A DNA stretch of 64,000 bases from Paenibacillus sp. FSL A5-0031 (GTDB taxonomy: Bacteria > Bacillota > Bacilli > Paenibacillales > Paenibacillaceae): assembly GCF_001956295.1 (NCBI RefSeq), contig NZ_MRTD01000015.1, positions 62,001 through 126,000 on the forward strand, read 5' to 3'. Positions 16,586 to 25,525 of this stretch are shown in pieces (the first letter of the stretch is position 1; each line of letters opens with the position of its first letter). A model generated the notes under the pieces. The model had not been told where the DNA came from. It did no database searches and was given only the letters and a program-made list of their open reading frames with translations. The translations under genes and the position numbers were made by a program.

Positions 16586-19500
16586 TCATATTTGTACGAG
16601 TAACGCACCCTCGCAATGCTCAAGCATTGCGTCTCGAACATGCTCATGACAAGTCATAACTATCATTTGCCTTTCACTCGATAAGGATGCGAGCAGCTTG
16701 GTTACTGCATGCAGCCTGCCTTTGTCGAAATTAACAAACACATCATCCAGCATAAGAGGAAGCTTCGCTCCACTTGTTGCTTCCTCCGCCAAAGCAAGGC
16801 GCATCGCCAAATAAACCTGCTCCGCTGTTCCTCTGCTTAACATTCCGCTGTCGATGAGACGGTGCTCCGCTGTTTCCAGCCTGATTCCCTGTTCGCCTGG
16901 CGTTGTAAGTACCCGAATATATTTGCCACCTGTCAGCTCCATCATATAGCGCGACGCATTGCGAAGCACGACAGGCTGAAGCTCTTCTTCATAAACACGT
17001 TTTGTTCGGCTAATTAATGCTGCACTAATAGAAAGGACCGCATACCGCTCTGCATCCTTCTCGATCTGGGCAACCGTCATCGCTTTATCAGAAAGCAGCC
17101 TTTGATGCTCCTCTTCCTGCAAAAGATGGTCTAACGACTGCCGCACTCTCCCCCGCTTTTCTAGCTGCTCCTGCTTTTGCCGCTCCAGCTCTTTCAGCTC
17201 CGTCTGCGACTCCAAATGCAGCTGCTGCAGCTGCTCTTCATCATAGCTGCCAAACAAATGCTCGAGCTCGGAAATTCTCTGCGCTGACATGCCTGCCGTT
17301 ATTTCCAACGCAAGCTTTGAAAGTTCAAGCTCAAGTGCCGTCCATATCCTATGATGCGAAATGGCCAGCTCATATTGAGCTTCACTTGATAGACCAGCCG
17401 CTTCCACTGCAATCAACACTTGGCTCTCTAGCTCAAGCTGCCGGGATTCAGCAGCCTGCTGCGCCATGCGCAGCTCATCGCGGCGCGCAATAATAGCGCG
17501 CGCTTCTTGTTTGGCTGCAGCATGGCGGCGAATTTCGGCATGCAGCAGGCGCAGCGCGAGGGCTGGGTCAGCAGCCGCCGCTGCGGCCGCTTCCTTGAAA
17601 TGCCCGCACAGCTCAGCTGCTTGCGCAGCGAAAGCAGCCAGCTGTTTGCCTGCGGCGGCTTGTTTCGCCGACAGCCGGTCATAATGCTGCAGCCGCTGCA
17701 AAGCTTGCTCGGCAAGCTCGAATGCTTCGAGCGCAGCGGCCGGCGACATTCCCGCCGGCAGTGAGCGAGCTGCAAGCCAGTCAGCCCACTGATGGGCGAT
17801 GGCTTGCCTTGCTTGTGCAGCAGCAGCGGCAGCCTCGCTGCGTCCTGCAGCGTGCGCGCGCAGCCGCTCTAGGCGGCGGGCGAGCTCGCTGCTATGGTCG
17901 ATGAGGCGCTCGCTGCGCTGCAGCGCCTCGAGACGGGCTTCGACTGCGGCGCGCAGCTGTGTGCGCGCTTGTTCCGCAGCGAGCAGATGCTCTGGCGAGC
18001 TGTAATGCTTTGCCGCAAGCAGGGCAGCAGCTGCCTCTTGCGGATTATGTACAATCATCTCTAAAGCTTGATGCACTCGTTTCTCTCGTTCATTAAGTTC
18101 CGTACCAGTGAGCGGAGCTGCTCCGCCGCGCCCTCGCGAACGCCCGCGTCCACGCAGCTGATCGCTGCTCTCGCCTGCTGCTGCACTCCCAGCGCCGCGA
18201 CTCCGCAGCAGCGCCACAACAACAAACGCAAGCGCCGCTCCCGCCAGCGCCAGCGCAGCAATACCTGCACCGCGCCCTGCTCCGCCAAGCGCGGCAGCTC
18301 CAAGCGCCAGCGCGGCTCCGCCCGCTCCTGCCGCCGCAGCCCACCAAGGGCCGGCTCCGCTTCGGCCCGAAGCTGCCGCGCCGCGGCCAGCCGACTCGCT
18401 ATCGCTTGCGGCTGCAGCGGCTCCGGCAGAGCGCGCCCGCTCGAGCTCCCACTCGCGCAGCGCGCTATCGAGGGCGTTCCACGCCCCCTTCAGCGCATCT
18501 CGCGTGCGCGGCAGCACCTCAAATCCGGTGCTGCCCTCCTGCTCGCTGCGCTCCTTCTCCCGTGCGGCGGCTGACCTCGCCTCCTCCAAAGCGATAGACG
18601 CTTCCTGCTCCTGCTGCTTAAGCGTCTCAAGCTCAGCCGCGAATCGCTCCTCTCCTCGCGCATGCTCCAGCTCCTGCTGCTTAGCGCTGCGCACAAAGTC
18701 ACGATCGGCTATCGTAACGTGAAGCTCCCTCAACTGACGCTCTGTCCATTCCGGCGCGATGCTGGTAACGAGCCTCGCAATCATCTCATCATGCTCGCGC
18801 AGCTCTGATTCCAGCTCCATGCTGTCCTGCTTCAGCTGGCGCATGCTCTCAGCTGCCTGAAGCAGTGCTTCCGTCTCATCTCCAATACGAAGAAGCTGCT
18901 CATCATAACTTATCGCTTCAAGCTGCAGCTCCATCAGCAGCGCTTTCTGCCTTTGCTTCTCAGCTTCTTCGCGCAGCTCAGCTCTTTGCCTTTGCAGCTC
19001 GTCCCATTCCTTCTCCGCATGCGGCGACAGCTCTGCAGCGTAAGCGACTTGCTCGCGCTCAATCATCAGCTGCTGCTTGCGAATCCACAAAGGCCTAGTC
19101 GTGCAAGCTTTATGAAGCAGCATTTGCCTTGCTTCCTTTGCTGGCAGCTCCAATTCCAGCTGCTGCAAGAATGCATCCAGCTGGCCCGTCTGCTGCGTCA
19201 ACTGATTGTAGGACACAATGGCATCTGCGCGCTTCCGAAGCTGCACATCTATTTGCTCAAGCGTTTTCAAATGCTGATTAATTTGTTGATTAGCTCCGCG
19301 AGGCTTAAAGAGAAGGTCCATCTCCTGTGCTAAACGCTTCTCAGCTGCTGCTATCGATTTTCCGTTGTCCCACCCTGCTTGATACAAATATTGTCCAAGC
19401 TCTTCTCCCGACAATGCGCCGATTGCTTGCAGTTCAGTCAGCGTAATGGCGAATAACTGTCGATACAATTTTTCGCTAATGCCTCCTAAAAACTGCCGTT

Positions 19501-19906
19501 CCCATTCCGTTTGTGTGAGTGCTGCTTCTTCGAGAGCTTTATCTGCTGCAGCAATAACGCTAATGAATGGTTCATTTAACAATTCGTCATTGCCAGCTGC
19601 ATGGCTTAGAGCGCGAAGCTTAAGCTTGCCTAATCCATCAGCCGCATACCGCTCAACAACGTATGCTCCATCTTCTGCACTTTGAAAAAACATCCGACCG
19701 CCATGCTTGCCGCCATTCACCGGTTCTTGCCGCTCATTCGACTGTCCGCGTTTGGCAAAACCAAAAAGCATCGATCGGATAAAGCCGAATATCGTGCTTT
19801 TTCCCGCTTCATTTGGACCATATACGATAATGACCGCCGCATCGAGCGGTATTTGCTTCCTATATAGCTGTCCGAAACCGTCAATTTCAGCCTTCAAAAG
19901 CTTCAT
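16586..19906 (-). CDS. yhaN: YhaN-type SMC/Rad50-like ATPase
   Basis: The product is about 1106 aa. An N-terminal Walker A (YGPNEAGKSTIFGF, near 30) pairs with a C-terminal ABC signature (SRGTAEQVYLAMRLAL) and Walker B (LPLMLDDVFVNFD). Long coiled coils lie between, as in SbcC/Rad50. A pair of hydrophobic Ala/Gly-rich segments (about 525-580) flanked by low-complexity Ala/Gly/Ser/Arg marks the YhaN type, which has membrane segments in the middle. It works with the YhaO nuclease encoded just upstream, probably in processing DNA ends or stalled forks. I place the start at the ATG giving MKLLKAEIDGFGQ, which aligns with family starts; the ATG four codons upstream (19918) abuts the AGGAG site. 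The middle third (about 17.5-18.6 kb) is strikingly GC-rich and repetitive compared with its neighbours. Confidence 0.9.
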   Translation of the reverse strand: MKLLKAEIDGFGQLYRKQIPLDAAVIIVYGPNEAGKSTIFGFIRSMLFGFAKRGQSNERQEPVNGGKHGGRMFFQSAEDGAYVVERYAADGLGKLKLRALSHAAGNDELLNEPFISVIAAADKALEEAALTQTEWERQFLGGISEKLYRQLFAITLTELQAIGALSGEELGQYLYQAGWDNGKSIAAAEKRLAQEMDLLFKPRGANQQINQHLKTLEQIDVQLRKRADAIVSYNQLTQQTGQLDAFLQQLELELPAKEARQMLLHKACTTRPLWIRKQQLMIEREQVAYAAELSPHAEKEWDELQRQRAELREEAEKQRQKALLMELQLEAISYDEQLLRIGDETEALLQAAESMRQLKQDSMELESELREHDEMIARLVTSIAPEWTERQLRELHVTIADRDFVRSAKQQELEHARGEERFAAELETLKQQEQEASIALEEARSAAAREKERSEQEGSTGFEVLPRTRDALKGAWNALDSALREWELERARSAGAAAAASDSESAGRGAAASGRSGAGPWWAAAAGAGGAALALGAAALGGAGRGAGIAALALAGAALAFVVVALLRSRGAGSAAAGESSDQLRGRGRSRGRGGAAPLTGTELNEREKRVHQALEMIVHNPQEAAAALLAAKHYSSPEHLLAAEQARTQLRAAVEARLEALQRSERLIDHSSELARRLERLRAHAAGRSEAAAAAAQARQAIAHQWADWLAARSLPAGMSPAAALEAFELAEQALQRLQHYDRLSAKQAAAGKQLAAFAAQAAELCGHFKEAAAAAAADPALALRLLHAEIRRHAAAKQEARAIIARRDELRMAQQAAESRQLELESQVLIAVEAAGLSSEAQYELAISHHRIWTALELELSKLALEITAGMSAQRISELEHLFGSYDEEQLQQLHLESQTELKELERQKQEQLEKRGRVRQSLDHLLQEEEHQRLLSDKAMTVAQIEKDAERYAVLSISAALISRTKRVYEEELQPVVLRNASRYMMELTGGKYIRVLTTPGEQGIRLETAEHRLIDSGMLSRGTAEQVYLAMRLALAEEATSGAKLPLMLDDVFVNFDKGRLHAVTKLLASLSSERQMIVMTCHEHVRDAMLEHCEGALLVQI

Positions 19907-19961
19907 GCTACCTGTCATCTCCTATAGGCATTTGCAGATACAAGCTGCAGTAGCCCTATCA

Positions 19962-21248
19962 TCATCCGCCACGTTCATGATCATGAAGCAAACCAAGCGT
20001 CAGCTCGCGCGCTTGCTCTAGCCAGCGCTCGGGTGGCTCGTCCCATTGGTTAAACATAAGTCTGCCAAGCTTCGCATGCCCTGCTGCCGGGCTCACAGCA
20101 TTTTTGGCAAAATCCTGCCATAACTTCTCATCCTCCGTTAATGCTGCGCTAAATCGAACGAGCTCTCCGGTAAAGCTGTCTTCCACCGCCAGCTCCTCCC
20201 AGTTGATCGCAGCCCCTGTATTCACCTCTAGCCCATGCATGAAGATCCATGGTTCAGTTGACGATATCGCCCTGCCCTCCTGCAATTGCTCAAGCAGCGT
20301 TCGAACAACCGCTGGCTCCGATAGCTTCTGATGCAGCAGCCCGCGACCTGTCAAGCAAAGTCGAAGCATAACCGAGCGGCCTTCCGCTTCAGCTAATATT
20401 CTGTCAATCAGACCTTCCAATTGCTGCAAAAGCTCCTGTTCTGTACTCAGCTCAGAGATGGAGCAGTCATACTCGTGCCACCTGACTTCATCCAGCGGCA
20501 TAAAGGTCAGCTCTACCGCTCTTGCAGCGGTTACCTCCACCAAATAACAGCCCTTTGCTCCTACTTCACGCGGATTTCTTCCTTGTGTGTTGCCTGCGTA
20601 TACGACGTGAGGGTATTCATGCAGCACCCTTCGTTTATGGATATGGCCTAGCGCCCAATAATCAAAGCCCTTGCCCCCGATAAGCTCGCCCAGCGAGCAT
20701 GGAGCATACGGGTCATGCGTTCCATCGCCATCAACATTTCCGTGCAGCAGCGCGATATGAAAGGGCGCTTCCTGCTGTATTTGATAAGCCGCAGCTATAT
20801 TTTCCGAGACGACGCGTTTTCCGTATGACCTGCCGTAAACAAATGCAGCCAGCTCACCGTTAGTACGGTAAGCCGGCCGATATTCCATTTGATCCGCTCC
20901 AAATATATGCACGTTTGTCGGCAGTTCTAAGTCTGCTCGCTCGCCATTTAACGGGTCGTGATTTCCATGGATCACATATACGGATATTCCGTGCTCCTGC
21001 AGCTTTTGCCACTCTCGTACGAGCATAAGCTGTGCTCTAAGCGAGCGATCTGCTTCATCGAACAAATCGCCAGCCAGCACGATAAAATCCACCTGCTCGC
21101 GTATGGCGGTCTGCGTTAGCTGACGCAGCGCTGCAAAGGTGGACTCGCTGAGCACCTCTCGCACTTGATCCGGAGCCTTCGCAAGCCCTCGGAAAGGGCT
21201 GTCTAAATGCAAATCTGCTGCATGGATAAATCGAAAAGGTACCGACAT
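19962..21248 (-). CDS. yhaO: YhaO-type DNA repair exonuclease (Mre11/SbcD-like)
   Basis: The product is 428 aa. All phosphoesterase motifs are present in order: HAADLHLDSPF (about 9-19), LAGDLFDEADRS (about 57-68), IHGNHDPLNG (about 95-104), LLHGNVDGDG and LGHIHKRRVL. These coordinate the two metals of Mre11/SbcD nucleases. The C-terminal 200 residues would form the capping and ATPase-interaction region. It is encoded immediately before yhaN, matching the B. subtilis yhaO-yhaN pair, so the products should form an SbcCD-like complex. It follows the glycosyltransferase gene in the same direction, separated by 32 bp. Confidence 0.93.
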   Translation of the reverse strand: MSVPFRFIHAADLHLDSPFRGLAKAPDQVREVLSESTFAALRQLTQTAIREQVDFIVLAGDLFDEADRSLRAQLMLVREWQKLQEHGISVYVIHGNHDPLNGERADLELPTNVHIFGADQMEYRPAYRTNGELAAFVYGRSYGKRVVSENIAAAYQIQQEAPFHIALLHGNVDGDGTHDPYAPCSLGELIGGKGFDYWALGHIHKRRVLHEYPHVVYAGNTQGRNPREVGAKGCYLVEVTAARAVELTFMPLDEVRWHEYDCSISELSTEQELLQQLEGLIDRILAEAEGRSVMLRLCLTGRGLLHQKLSEPAVVRTLLEQLQEGRAISSTEPWIFMHGLEVNTGAAINWEELAVEDSFTGELVRFSAALTEDEKLWQDFAKNAVSPAAGHAKLGRLMFNQWDEPPERWLEQARELTLGLLHDHERGG

Positions 21249-21280
21249 TTTATAACCGCCTATTCCGATAGAATGAGCCG

Positions 21281-22408
21281 TTATTCCGGCTTCATATGAA
21301 TATAAACTTTTTTCAGCTGTGCAATCACTCGTTGAAGTGAATATACCTTTTTGGCTTTATCCGAACCAGACCTTGCCAGATGATAACGATAAGTGGGATC
21401 GGTTACGACCTTCTCCAGCGCATCAGCAAGAGCTGTCGCATCTTCCGGCGGTACTAACAATCCATTAACGCCATCTTCGATTTGCTCGGCGATGCCTCCT
21501 ACATTCGTGCCGACAAGTGCAAGCGAGCATAAAGCAGCTTCTGCGAACACGGAGCCGAAGGCCTCAGCGCGAGAAGGCAATACAAATACATCAAAAAACG
21601 GCATAAACTCTTCCGGATGCAGCATATAGCCGTAAAAGATAATATCGTCATACAAATCAAGCTCAACTGCTAATGCTTCAAGCTCCTCGCGAATCGGTCC
21701 ATCGCCAATGATATGAAGGACAAACGGATGACCCTTTTGTTTAAGCTCTGCGCATGCGCGCAGCAGTACATCGAGCCCTTTGGCAGGGACGAGCCTACAC
21801 ACCGTAATGAGCTGCGTTACCGCATTCTCATGGGATATTGGTTTAAATCGTTTCTCGTCAAAACCATTTGGAATAACCTTTATTTTCTCTGGATGCTTGA
21901 TATGAGGAGCGATATAGGTACGGAAGGACTCGGAAACGGTCAGCAATTGATCTGCCTTCGCTTCCAGCTCGCCATAAAGACTCATAAGAAATCGGTGTTC
22001 AGGCCCGCCCTCTTTAATCTTGCCGTTTAGAATCAGCTCCCGTTCATAGCTGGAATGGATCGTCATCGCAAGCGGAGTATCTGGAAATAGCTGCTTCATG
22101 ACAAGTCCAGCTATGGGATGATGCGCGTGTATAATATCGTATGGCTTTTTGATGCGCATCTTTGTCCACCATACGTAATCTTTATACGTTTGAATATATT
22201 TATCGACCATTACATTTCCGCTGTAGATCGTGTGATCAAAGGTTTCGAATGTCACTTCATCCTGCCCTTTGCTTCTAACCCGCTTAGGCAGAGAGAACAA
22301 TTCCATTTGCCAACCAAACTTAATGAATCTATCTTGAATATACGGGATCATGGAAGAAACTCCGCCCGGCTGCTCCGGTGGAAAAAATAACGCTTGTAAA
22401 ATATTCAT
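21281..22408 (-). CDS. Glycosyltransferase family 4
   Basis: The product is 375 aa with a two-Rossmann GT-B fold. It has the N-terminal PPEQPGGVSSMIP loop for the acceptor, ITVCRLVPAKGLDVLLRA, and the donor-binding PSRAEAFGSVFAEAALC (EX7E-type) plus GGIAEQIEDGVNGLLVPPED. It transfers a sugar from a nucleotide donor to a lipid, glycan or small molecule; the acceptor cannot be told. I chose ATG 22408 because AAAGGATG lies 8 bp before it; an in-frame start 12 codons upstream has no such site. It is followed by yhaO after 32 bp, an unusual pairing, with possible read-through. Confidence 0.9.
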   Translation of the reverse strand: MNILQALFFPPEQPGGVSSMIPYIQDRFIKFGWQMELFSLPKRVRSKGQDEVTFETFDHTIYSGNVMVDKYIQTYKDYVWWTKMRIKKPYDIIHAHHPIAGLVMKQLFPDTPLAMTIHSSYERELILNGKIKEGGPEHRFLMSLYGELEAKADQLLTVSESFRTYIAPHIKHPEKIKVIPNGFDEKRFKPISHENAVTQLITVCRLVPAKGLDVLLRACAELKQKGHPFVLHIIGDGPIREELEALAVELDLYDDIIFYGYMLHPEEFMPFFDVFVLPSRAEAFGSVFAEAALCSLALVGTNVGGIAEQIEDGVNGLLVPPEDATALADALEKVVTDPTYRYHLARSGSDKAKKVYSLQRVIAQLKKVYIHMKPE

Positions 22409-22531
22409 GTGTCCCATCCTTTCAACGTAAAACATGTATTCCAACTATTCGTTCACCGTAAAACATGATATATTAGAACATATGTTTCTGTAAAGCTATT
22501 GAAACTAATACTAGATAACGGTGGGTAACTC

Positions 22532-23704
22532 ATGACTCTTACACAATGGCTTTCAGGCCCAAATGGACAACTGCTCTCTTCATCGGCGGTCATCGTCATT
22601 CTGATCTTAATGCTCTTCATGTCGGTTCGGCTTTATGTAAGCTACCGCAACAAACGAATTTATCGCTTGCTCATTACAGCCATCCCAATCATTATTATTA
22701 AGCAATGCCTGCTCGTCGTGCTCGCTTATCCAGGCTGGTCATTATCACCATTTCTACATTTAGCCTTTACCATACTTCAAATCCTATCTTTTATTATTAT
22801 AAACTTTGTTTTCATGAAATTATATACTCATCGAACGGCACAGCTTAAAGTCATTCCCTTTATCATTATGAGTATGATGACATTCGTTATTGCAGGCATA
22901 CAATTTGCGATTATGCCCAATTCAATGGACACGGTCGTTCATGCGCAAGCTTTTACATACCCGGCACTCGATTTCTATGGTTTGATCGTTATTTTCATGA
23001 TTATGCTTGATACAAGAAGCGCCCACATGAGCTCCAAATATTACGCGAGCTTAATCGTGTTTTTTGCAAGCGAGCTTGCTAGGCTGTCGAATGCCTATGT
23101 ATTTCATGGCTCATTGACTTGGTTGCTGACGATTAGCCAGCTGCTGCCAATTGTATATTATACCCTGTTGTTTATCCTCTTGTTCGAGTGGGTAATCGAG
23201 AGGTTGATGTTTACCTATCAATCGTCAATTATGGATGGTTTGACTGGATTGTATAATCGGCGCCATTTCTCTTCAAAGGCGGAGCAGCTGCTTCAAAGCA
23301 ACAAGCCGATGGCTATTATTTTTTGCGATATCGACAACTTTAAGAAATTGAATGATACCCATGGCCACCATAAAGCCGATGGCGTACTGAAGCAGGTTTC
23401 CGAGATTATTAAGGAAGAATCGAGCGGCATCGGATCAGCGGGCCGTTATGGCGGAGAAGAGCTGCTAAGCTGCATTAGCACGGAGCGAGTAAAACCTGAA
23501 ATTGTAGCTGAATCCATTCGGCGCAGAGTCGAGCAGGAAACGATGGTTACGATAAGCGTCGGCTTCAGCACCTCCAAAGAAAGCAAGGTTGTTCAAGAAA
23601 TGATTAAGCAGGCTGACGAAGCGATGTACTATTCCAAAACGACGGGCAAAAATAAAGTAACCCCGTTCAAATCATCAGCTGCTTCCAAAAAATCAAAAGC
23701 ATAA
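22532..23704 (+). CDS. Membrane diguanylate cyclase (GGDEF)
   Basis: The product is 390 aa. About six transmembrane helices (residues 15-225) form a sensor module of no named family. A GGDEF domain follows (about 235-380), with DGLTGLYNRRHF, the metal site FCDIDNFKKLNDTHGHHKAD and the active-site loop as RYGGEEL. GGEEL is a common active variant, so synthesis of cyclic di-GMP from two GTP is expected. The usual RxxD inhibitory site just before the loop is absent (the sequence there is GIGSAGRYGG), so product feedback is probably lacking. The domain is slightly shorter than usual after the loop. It is transcribed alone, divergent from the glycosyltransferase, and ends in a very long hairpin. 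Confidence 0.92.
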   Translation: MTLTQWLSGPNGQLLSSSAVIVILILMLFMSVRLYVSYRNKRIYRLLITAIPIIIIKQCLLVVLAYPGWSLSPFLHLAFTILQILSFIIINFVFMKLYTHRTAQLKVIPFIIMSMMTFVIAGIQFAIMPNSMDTVVHAQAFTYPALDFYGLIVIFMIMLDTRSAHMSSKYYASLIVFFASELARLSNAYVFHGSLTWLLTISQLLPIVYYTLLFILLFEWVIERLMFTYQSSIMDGLTGLYNRRHFSSKAEQLLQSNKPMAIIFCDIDNFKKLNDTHGHHKADGVLKQVSEIIKEESSGIGSAGRYGGEELLSCISTERVKPEIVAESIRRRVEQETMVTISVGFSTSKESKVVQEMIKQADEAMYYSKTTGKNKVTPFKSSAASKKSKA

Positions 23705-23767
23705 ACAATGAAAAGGCACTGATCATGAGGCTTATAGCCTTGATGATCAGTGCCTTTTCATTGTTTG
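23703..23767. terminator. Very long bidirectional terminator-like hairpin
   Basis: Near-perfect inverted repeat: AAACAATGAAAAGGCACTGA.. pairs with ..TCAGTGCCTTTTCATTGTTT through about 24 bp, with an inner AGGCT/AGCCT stem. It lies between the convergent GGDEF and DUF2164 genes. T-rich stretches sit within each arm, so it could stop transcription from both sides. Confidence 0.8.
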
Positions 23768-23868
23768 CTTCTGGGAAAAGCGTAAGTACTCAATATTAGT
23801 CATATGCTTACCAATTTCAATAGCTGTCCTGCCTTCTCGCTGTACCTAACAGCTGCCAAGCCCAATCG

Positions 23869-24123
23869 TTATCGCTTTGCCGCAGTTGGCTTCTCTAGTG
23901 AATAAAGCTCGTCTTCCAGCGTTTGCATTCGCTCAAGCACCGTTTGGCGTGCATCTTTAATCGCATGATTATAAACATGCGGCCCAACCGCTTGTATCAT
24001 AAAATCGAGCAGTTGCTCCGCCGCAATCGATCCAAGCGTCTCCGAACGCTCCAGCTCGAAATACTGCTGAATGCTAGCAATCAATTGCTCCTTCTGCTCT
24101 TTTGGCAGCTTCAACATTAACAT
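23869..24123 (-). CDS. DUF2164 family protein
   Basis: This 84-aa protein (LPKEQKEQLIASIQQYFELE.., ..LLDFMIQAVGPHVYNHAIKD..) fits the DUF2164 family, small helical cytosolic proteins of unknown role. The start ATG follows GGAGGGTTAATAAA, with the ribosome site overlapping the end of the phzF-like gene (4-bp gap), so it is translated from the same transcript. No catalytic residues can be pointed out. Confidence 0.85.
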   Translation of the reverse strand: MLMLKLPKEQKEQLIASIQQYFELERSETLGSIAAEQLLDFMIQAVGPHVYNHAIKDARQTVLERMQTLEDELYSLEKPTAAKR

Positions 24124-24127
24124 TTTA

Positions 24128-24919
24128 TTAACCCTCCAATTGCCCTCTCAGAATAGTCACTGCTTGTCCTTGCAAATACACTCGCTCGCCATCCGGTCTT
24201 ACCTTCACAATCCCTCCGCGCTCCGATGCCTGATAGCCAGTTAACTCCTGCTTGCGGAGCCTCTTCGCCCAATATGGCGCGAGCGCGCAGTGGGCCGAAC
24301 CCGTTACGGGGTCTTCATCGATCCCTGTGCCAGGAAAAAATGCCCGCGATACAAAGTCATACGCAGCATTTGTTGAACGGCTTGTAACGATAATTCCTCG
24401 AGCGCTCAAACGGGCAAGCATCCCAAAGTCAGGCCGCAGCGTACGCAGTGTATCCTCACTGTCTAGCTCAACAAAGTAGTCCATTCGATTGCGGCCAACA
24501 TATCTCGGAATGAGACCCAGACCTTGAATGAGCTCCTCAGGTGCAACAGCTGCTTCCGGCGGCTCGGATGGGAAATTCATCTCCATCCAGTCCCCTTTAT
24601 GCACAGCGGTCAATAACCCGCTTTTCGTCATAAATCGCGCTGTTTCGTGCTGTGGCAGTCTTCCCGTTTCCCATAATATATGTGCTGTCGCAAGCGTAGC
24701 ATGTCCACATAAATCAATCTCAGCAATCGGTGTGAACCATCTTAACTCATAATGCTCTGCTCCCTGCTCAATAAATGCCGTCTCTGAGAGATTCATTTCC
24801 GCTGCCACCTGCTGCATCCAGCGTTCAGACTTAGGTTCGTCTACAATGCAAACGGCGGCAGGATTGCCTTTGAATTTTTCATTCGTAAATGCATCTACAA
24901 TATATAACGGATAATTCAT
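24128..24919 (-). CDS. PhzF family isomerase
   Basis: The product is 263 aa. It has the family's typical opening (YPLYIVDAFTNEKFKGNPAAVCIV), the NLSETAFIE segment carrying the conserved catalytic Glu, LRWFTPIAEIDLCGHATLATAHIL, and the later GTGIDEDPVTGSAHCALAPYW. These place it in the PhzF / diaminopimelate-epimerase-like fold, whose members isomerise small carboxylates; most have no known substrate. It overlaps the upstream membrane-protein gene by 4 bp (ATGA) and is followed by the DUF2164 gene, forming a three-gene unit. Confidence 0.93.
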   Translation of the reverse strand: MNYPLYIVDAFTNEKFKGNPAAVCIVDEPKSERWMQQVAAEMNLSETAFIEQGAEHYELRWFTPIAEIDLCGHATLATAHILWETGRLPQHETARFMTKSGLLTAVHKGDWMEMNFPSEPPEAAVAPEELIQGLGLIPRYVGRNRMDYFVELDSEDTLRTLRPDFGMLARLSARGIIVTSRSTNAAYDFVSRAFFPGTGIDEDPVTGSAHCALAPYWAKRLRKQELTGYQASERGGIVKVRPDGERVYLQGQAVTILRGQLEG

Positions 24920-25398
24920 TTTTCCAACATTCCTTTCCTACTCCATGTCACGCCAAACAACGATAGTACAGCGCCATATAAGAGATGACCAAGCAACCAC
25001 CAAATCAGTGCTTGTACATCGCTAGTCGCTGGAGTACGCAATGAGAGCTGTGTAAGTGGAATCCACGTACAGCATGCGACTGCTATACTCATGCCAAGGC
25101 TTAGTCCTATCGGAGCTCTCCAAAGCGACAACAGGGATAAATAAATAATACCGAGTGGAAGTGCAACAACCATATGAAGGATAAATTCAAGCGTCTCCGT
25201 TCGTTTATAAGGCAGCCATTCTATGAAATCAATATTAAGAAGCAATACATATACCGCTGATCCGGTAAGGTGCTCAAGCAGCTTCATCGTAAAGCCTAAC
25301 ACGATTCCACTCACAGCACCAGCCGCAATACCAGCAATTACTAGCTTGCTGGCATACTGCCAATACGAGCGCTTATTCCAATCTCTCATAGCTGACAT
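24916..25398 (-). CDS. Hypothetical four-helix membrane protein
   Basis: The product is 160 aa with four predicted membrane helices (about 17-38, 70-90, 95-115 and 130-150) and Arg/Lys-rich cytoplasmic ends. No motif that I recognise. It is the first gene of the unit with the PhzF-like and DUF2164 genes (4-bp ATGA overlap with the former). The terminator of the upstream gene lies about 40 bp before its start. Hypothetical. Confidence 0.75.
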   Translation of the reverse strand: MSAMRDWNKRSYWQYASKLVIAGIAAGAVSGIVLGFTMKLLEHLTGSAVYVLLLNIDFIEWLPYKRTETLEFILHMVVALPLGIIYLSLLSLWRAPIGLSLGMSIAVACCTWIPLTQLSLRTPATSDVQALIWWLLGHLLYGAVLSLFGVTWSRKGMLEK

Positions 25399-25436
25399 TT
25401 GAAATCCTCTTCTCTAAATCTGTTTCAACCACAAAC

Positions 25437-25517
25437 AAAAAAGTGCTTGCTGTCACAAAATGATCCGGCTCGAATGTTATCCATTCCATACTCCGATTCG
25501 TTTGCGTGCAAGCACTT
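25437..25517 (-). terminator. Terminator with an unusually long loop
   Basis: A 10-bp perfect stem AAGTGCTTGC / GCAAGCACTT encloses 57 nt and is followed on the minus strand by TTTTTTG. It begins 9 bp after the stop codon of the GyrI-like gene. The large loop is unusual for a simple terminator. Confidence 0.65.
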
Positions 25518-25525
25518 CATATAGG

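Noticed and set aside
18068..18574. 168-codon plus-strand frame inside yhaN
   Set aside because: Shadow frame in GC-rich coding sequence; Arg/Ser/Ala-rich composition and no ribosome site.
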